7,969 bases of DNA, taken from NCBI GenBank assembly GCA_025929805.1, contig JAICPP010000157.1, positions 1-7,969 of the forward strand, written 5' to 3'. Made by a program: the position numbers and the translations under genes. Below, piece after piece: positions 6,946-7,969 of the stretch (positions within the stretch are counted from its first letter, which is position 1; each line of letters begins with the position of its first letter). The notes beneath the pieces were generated by a model. That model saw only the letters and a list, made by a program, of their open reading frames with translations, had not been told where the DNA came from and made no database searches. Source of the stretch: Gemmatimonadales bacterium (lineage in GTDB: Bacteria; Gemmatimonadota; Gemmatimonadetes; Gemmatimonadales; GWC2-71-9).

Positions 6946-7969
6946 ATCCTGGGTCCGCTGTCATTCGGGGCATAGATCAGACGCCAATGATTCGGTGCGC
7001 GCGCGATGGCCGGGATCGTATAGCGCCGCCCTACGTCCAAAAAGCTGAGCTGGTCGACGATCAGATACGTGACTGGCACGCTGTCCAGCAGTGTCGCTGC
7101 CCGTCCCGCATCGACTTCGAAGGGCGGCATGACTGCCGGCAGGTTGGTTCGCAGGTGGGCCCAATGCGGCGTCGACGTGGCCACGATCTCGCCAGGCCGT
7201 GCCTGCCGGGCGAGCCAGTCCAATCCCTCATCATGAAGTCGCCAGTTGCGATCATAGAAGAAGAGCCGGTAATCGTGGCGCTTCCCTGCACGATCGTACA
7301 GGACCGCAGGACTAGGATACTTACTCATGGAGCGGTAGAGGGTAACCAGCTGTTGCGCTCCGATGAGCGCAACGGTCCCCAGCAGCATCGCCCTCAATCC
7401 TCGCCACTTCCATAAGCGGGTAGCGCCCGCTCGCTCAGTGGATGCTACGAGCACAAGCACGAGCGCCAGGGTCAGAAAGGGAGTGAGCGGCACCAGGTAA
7501 CGAACGAACTGGACGGGCCACGGGGTCAGGGCGATGATGAACAGGGAGCCCGCGATGTAGAGCAACAGGAGTACCTCTCCTCGACGTGCGAGCAACCCGA
7601 GACCTGCCAGCACCGGGAGAGAGAGGCTGATCATCACTGCGTCAGCCACCCGCGGCGCGATCTGCATACCGGACAGTCGCTGGTTGATCTTCTCTACCTC
7701 GCCGCGCCACCAGCCACGGTGAACACTTAGCCCCTCGCCGATCGTCATTGGCATGCCGCGCAGGTTCTCGAGCAGGCGGTGCAGCGCCTCGGTTCGGCTC
7801 ACTCGCCCAAGCTCGGGGCGAAATGGGTCCACATAGGACAGGTTCTCAGCGTAGTCCACGTTGTAGAACTGGTAACCGGCGCGCTGGTATGCATAGGCCG
7901 GAATGGAAAAGGCGGGACTCGCCTTGACGTGCCCCGTGTAGCTGGTCCACGCCAGCACGGCCGCGGCCG
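6915..7969 (-). CDS. GT39/ArnT-like (GT-C) membrane glycosyltransferase, 5' end beyond window
   Basis: The frame is open to the right edge, giving 350 complete codons before the stop; the GTG at 7958 is internal because the codons upstream (AAA) match AAAVPILGW of the paralogue at 3647-5362. By that alignment about 220 N-terminal residues, including TM1 and the acidic first-loop motif, lie outside. Shared with the paralogue: PAYAYQRAG, NVDYAEN, VDPFRPELG, LTPW..QF.RYLVPLTP, HLRTN.PAVMPPFE and VTYLIVDQL, in the same order and spacing. The visible part holds roughly three to five TM helices (including about 7600-7450 on the minus strand) and a soluble C-terminal tail of around 120 residues. It is presumably an outer-face, polyprenyl-phosphate-dependent sugar transferase like its paralogue. 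It lies upstream of genes C to F on the same strand but is separated from them by the antisense glycosyltransferase, whose 3' end it overlaps. The catalytic motif cannot be checked here. Confidence 0.87.
   Translation of the reverse strand, partial: AAAVLAWTSYTGHVKASPAFSIPAYAYQRAGYQFYNVDYAENLSYVDPFRPELGRVSRTEALHRLLENLRGMPMTIGEGLSVHRGWWRGEVEKINQRLSGMQIAPRVADAVMISLSLPVLAGLGLLARRGEVLLLLYIAGSLFIIALTPWPVQFVRYLVPLTPFLTLALVLVLVASTERAGATRLWKWRGLRAMLLGTVALIGAQQLVTLYRSMSKYPSPAVLYDRAGKRHDYRLFFYDRNWRLHDEGLDWLARQARPGEIVATSTPHWAHLRTNLPAVMPPFEVDAGRAATLLDSVPVTYLIVDQLSFLDVGRRYTIPAIARAPNHWRLIYAPNDSGPRIYRRVSGTAK

Noticed and set aside
6390..6973. Open frames on both strands overlapping the 3' half of the plus-strand glycosyltransferase
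   Set aside because: Arg/Pro-rich shadow translations; the GT39 frame has family motifs throughout.
1..7969. Mobile element, CRISPR array, tRNA or defence system
   Set aside because: No transposase, integrase, direct-repeat array, cloverleaf or defence-domain pattern was seen on either strand; all six genes fit envelope or glycan biosynthesis.

Overview
The window is a GC-rich, very densely coded bacterial segment (GC and third-position GC judged by eye). Six protein genes cover almost all of it, and no gap exceeds about 70 bases. Nothing fixes the phylum. The mix of high-GC codon use, GTG starts and uncharacterised GT-C-like membrane proteins would suit Gemmatimonadota or a similar environmental lineage, but that is a weak guess. 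I saw no rRNA, tRNA, CRISPR array, insertion sequence or convincing intrinsic terminator.

Layout, right to left along the minus strand, which carries five of the six genes: (A) 6915-7969, the C-terminal 60% or so of a GT39/ArnT-like integral membrane glycosyltransferase cut by the window edge; (C) 3647-5362, a complete paralogue of A; (D) 1901-3646, an unassigned GT-C-like membrane protein with a soluble C-terminal domain; (E) 549-1898, an FAD-dependent amine-oxidase-fold oxidoreductase; (F) 1-479, the start of a UbiA-superfamily prenyltransferase of the DPPR-synthase/HAD-UbiA type, cut by the left edge. C to F are nearly gapless (C stop and D start abut; D and E are 2 bases apart) and almost certainly form one transcript. 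Gene B (5380-6945, plus strand), a different GT39-like glycosyltransferase, lies exactly between paralogues A and C in the opposite direction. It overlaps A tail-to-tail by 31 bases and sits head-to-head with C, with about 17 bases between start codons.

Working model (inference): a membrane glycan assembly locus. GT-C enzymes use polyprenyl-phosphate sugars on the outer face of the cytoplasmic membrane. UbiA proteins with the NDxxDxxxDxxHPxKRxRP motif include the enzyme that makes decaprenyl-phosphoryl-5-phosphoribose in actinobacteria. The UbiA protein, possibly with the neighbouring flavoprotein, could therefore make or modify a lipid-linked donor that the GT-C proteins consume. The glycan, the donor and the flavoprotein substrate cannot be read from this window.

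The most distinctive features are the antisense placement of B between two same-strand paralogues with no room for separate promoters or terminators, a short palindrome that appears to supply Shine-Dalgarno sequences to both divergent genes B and C, and the uncharacterised GT-C-like protein D.
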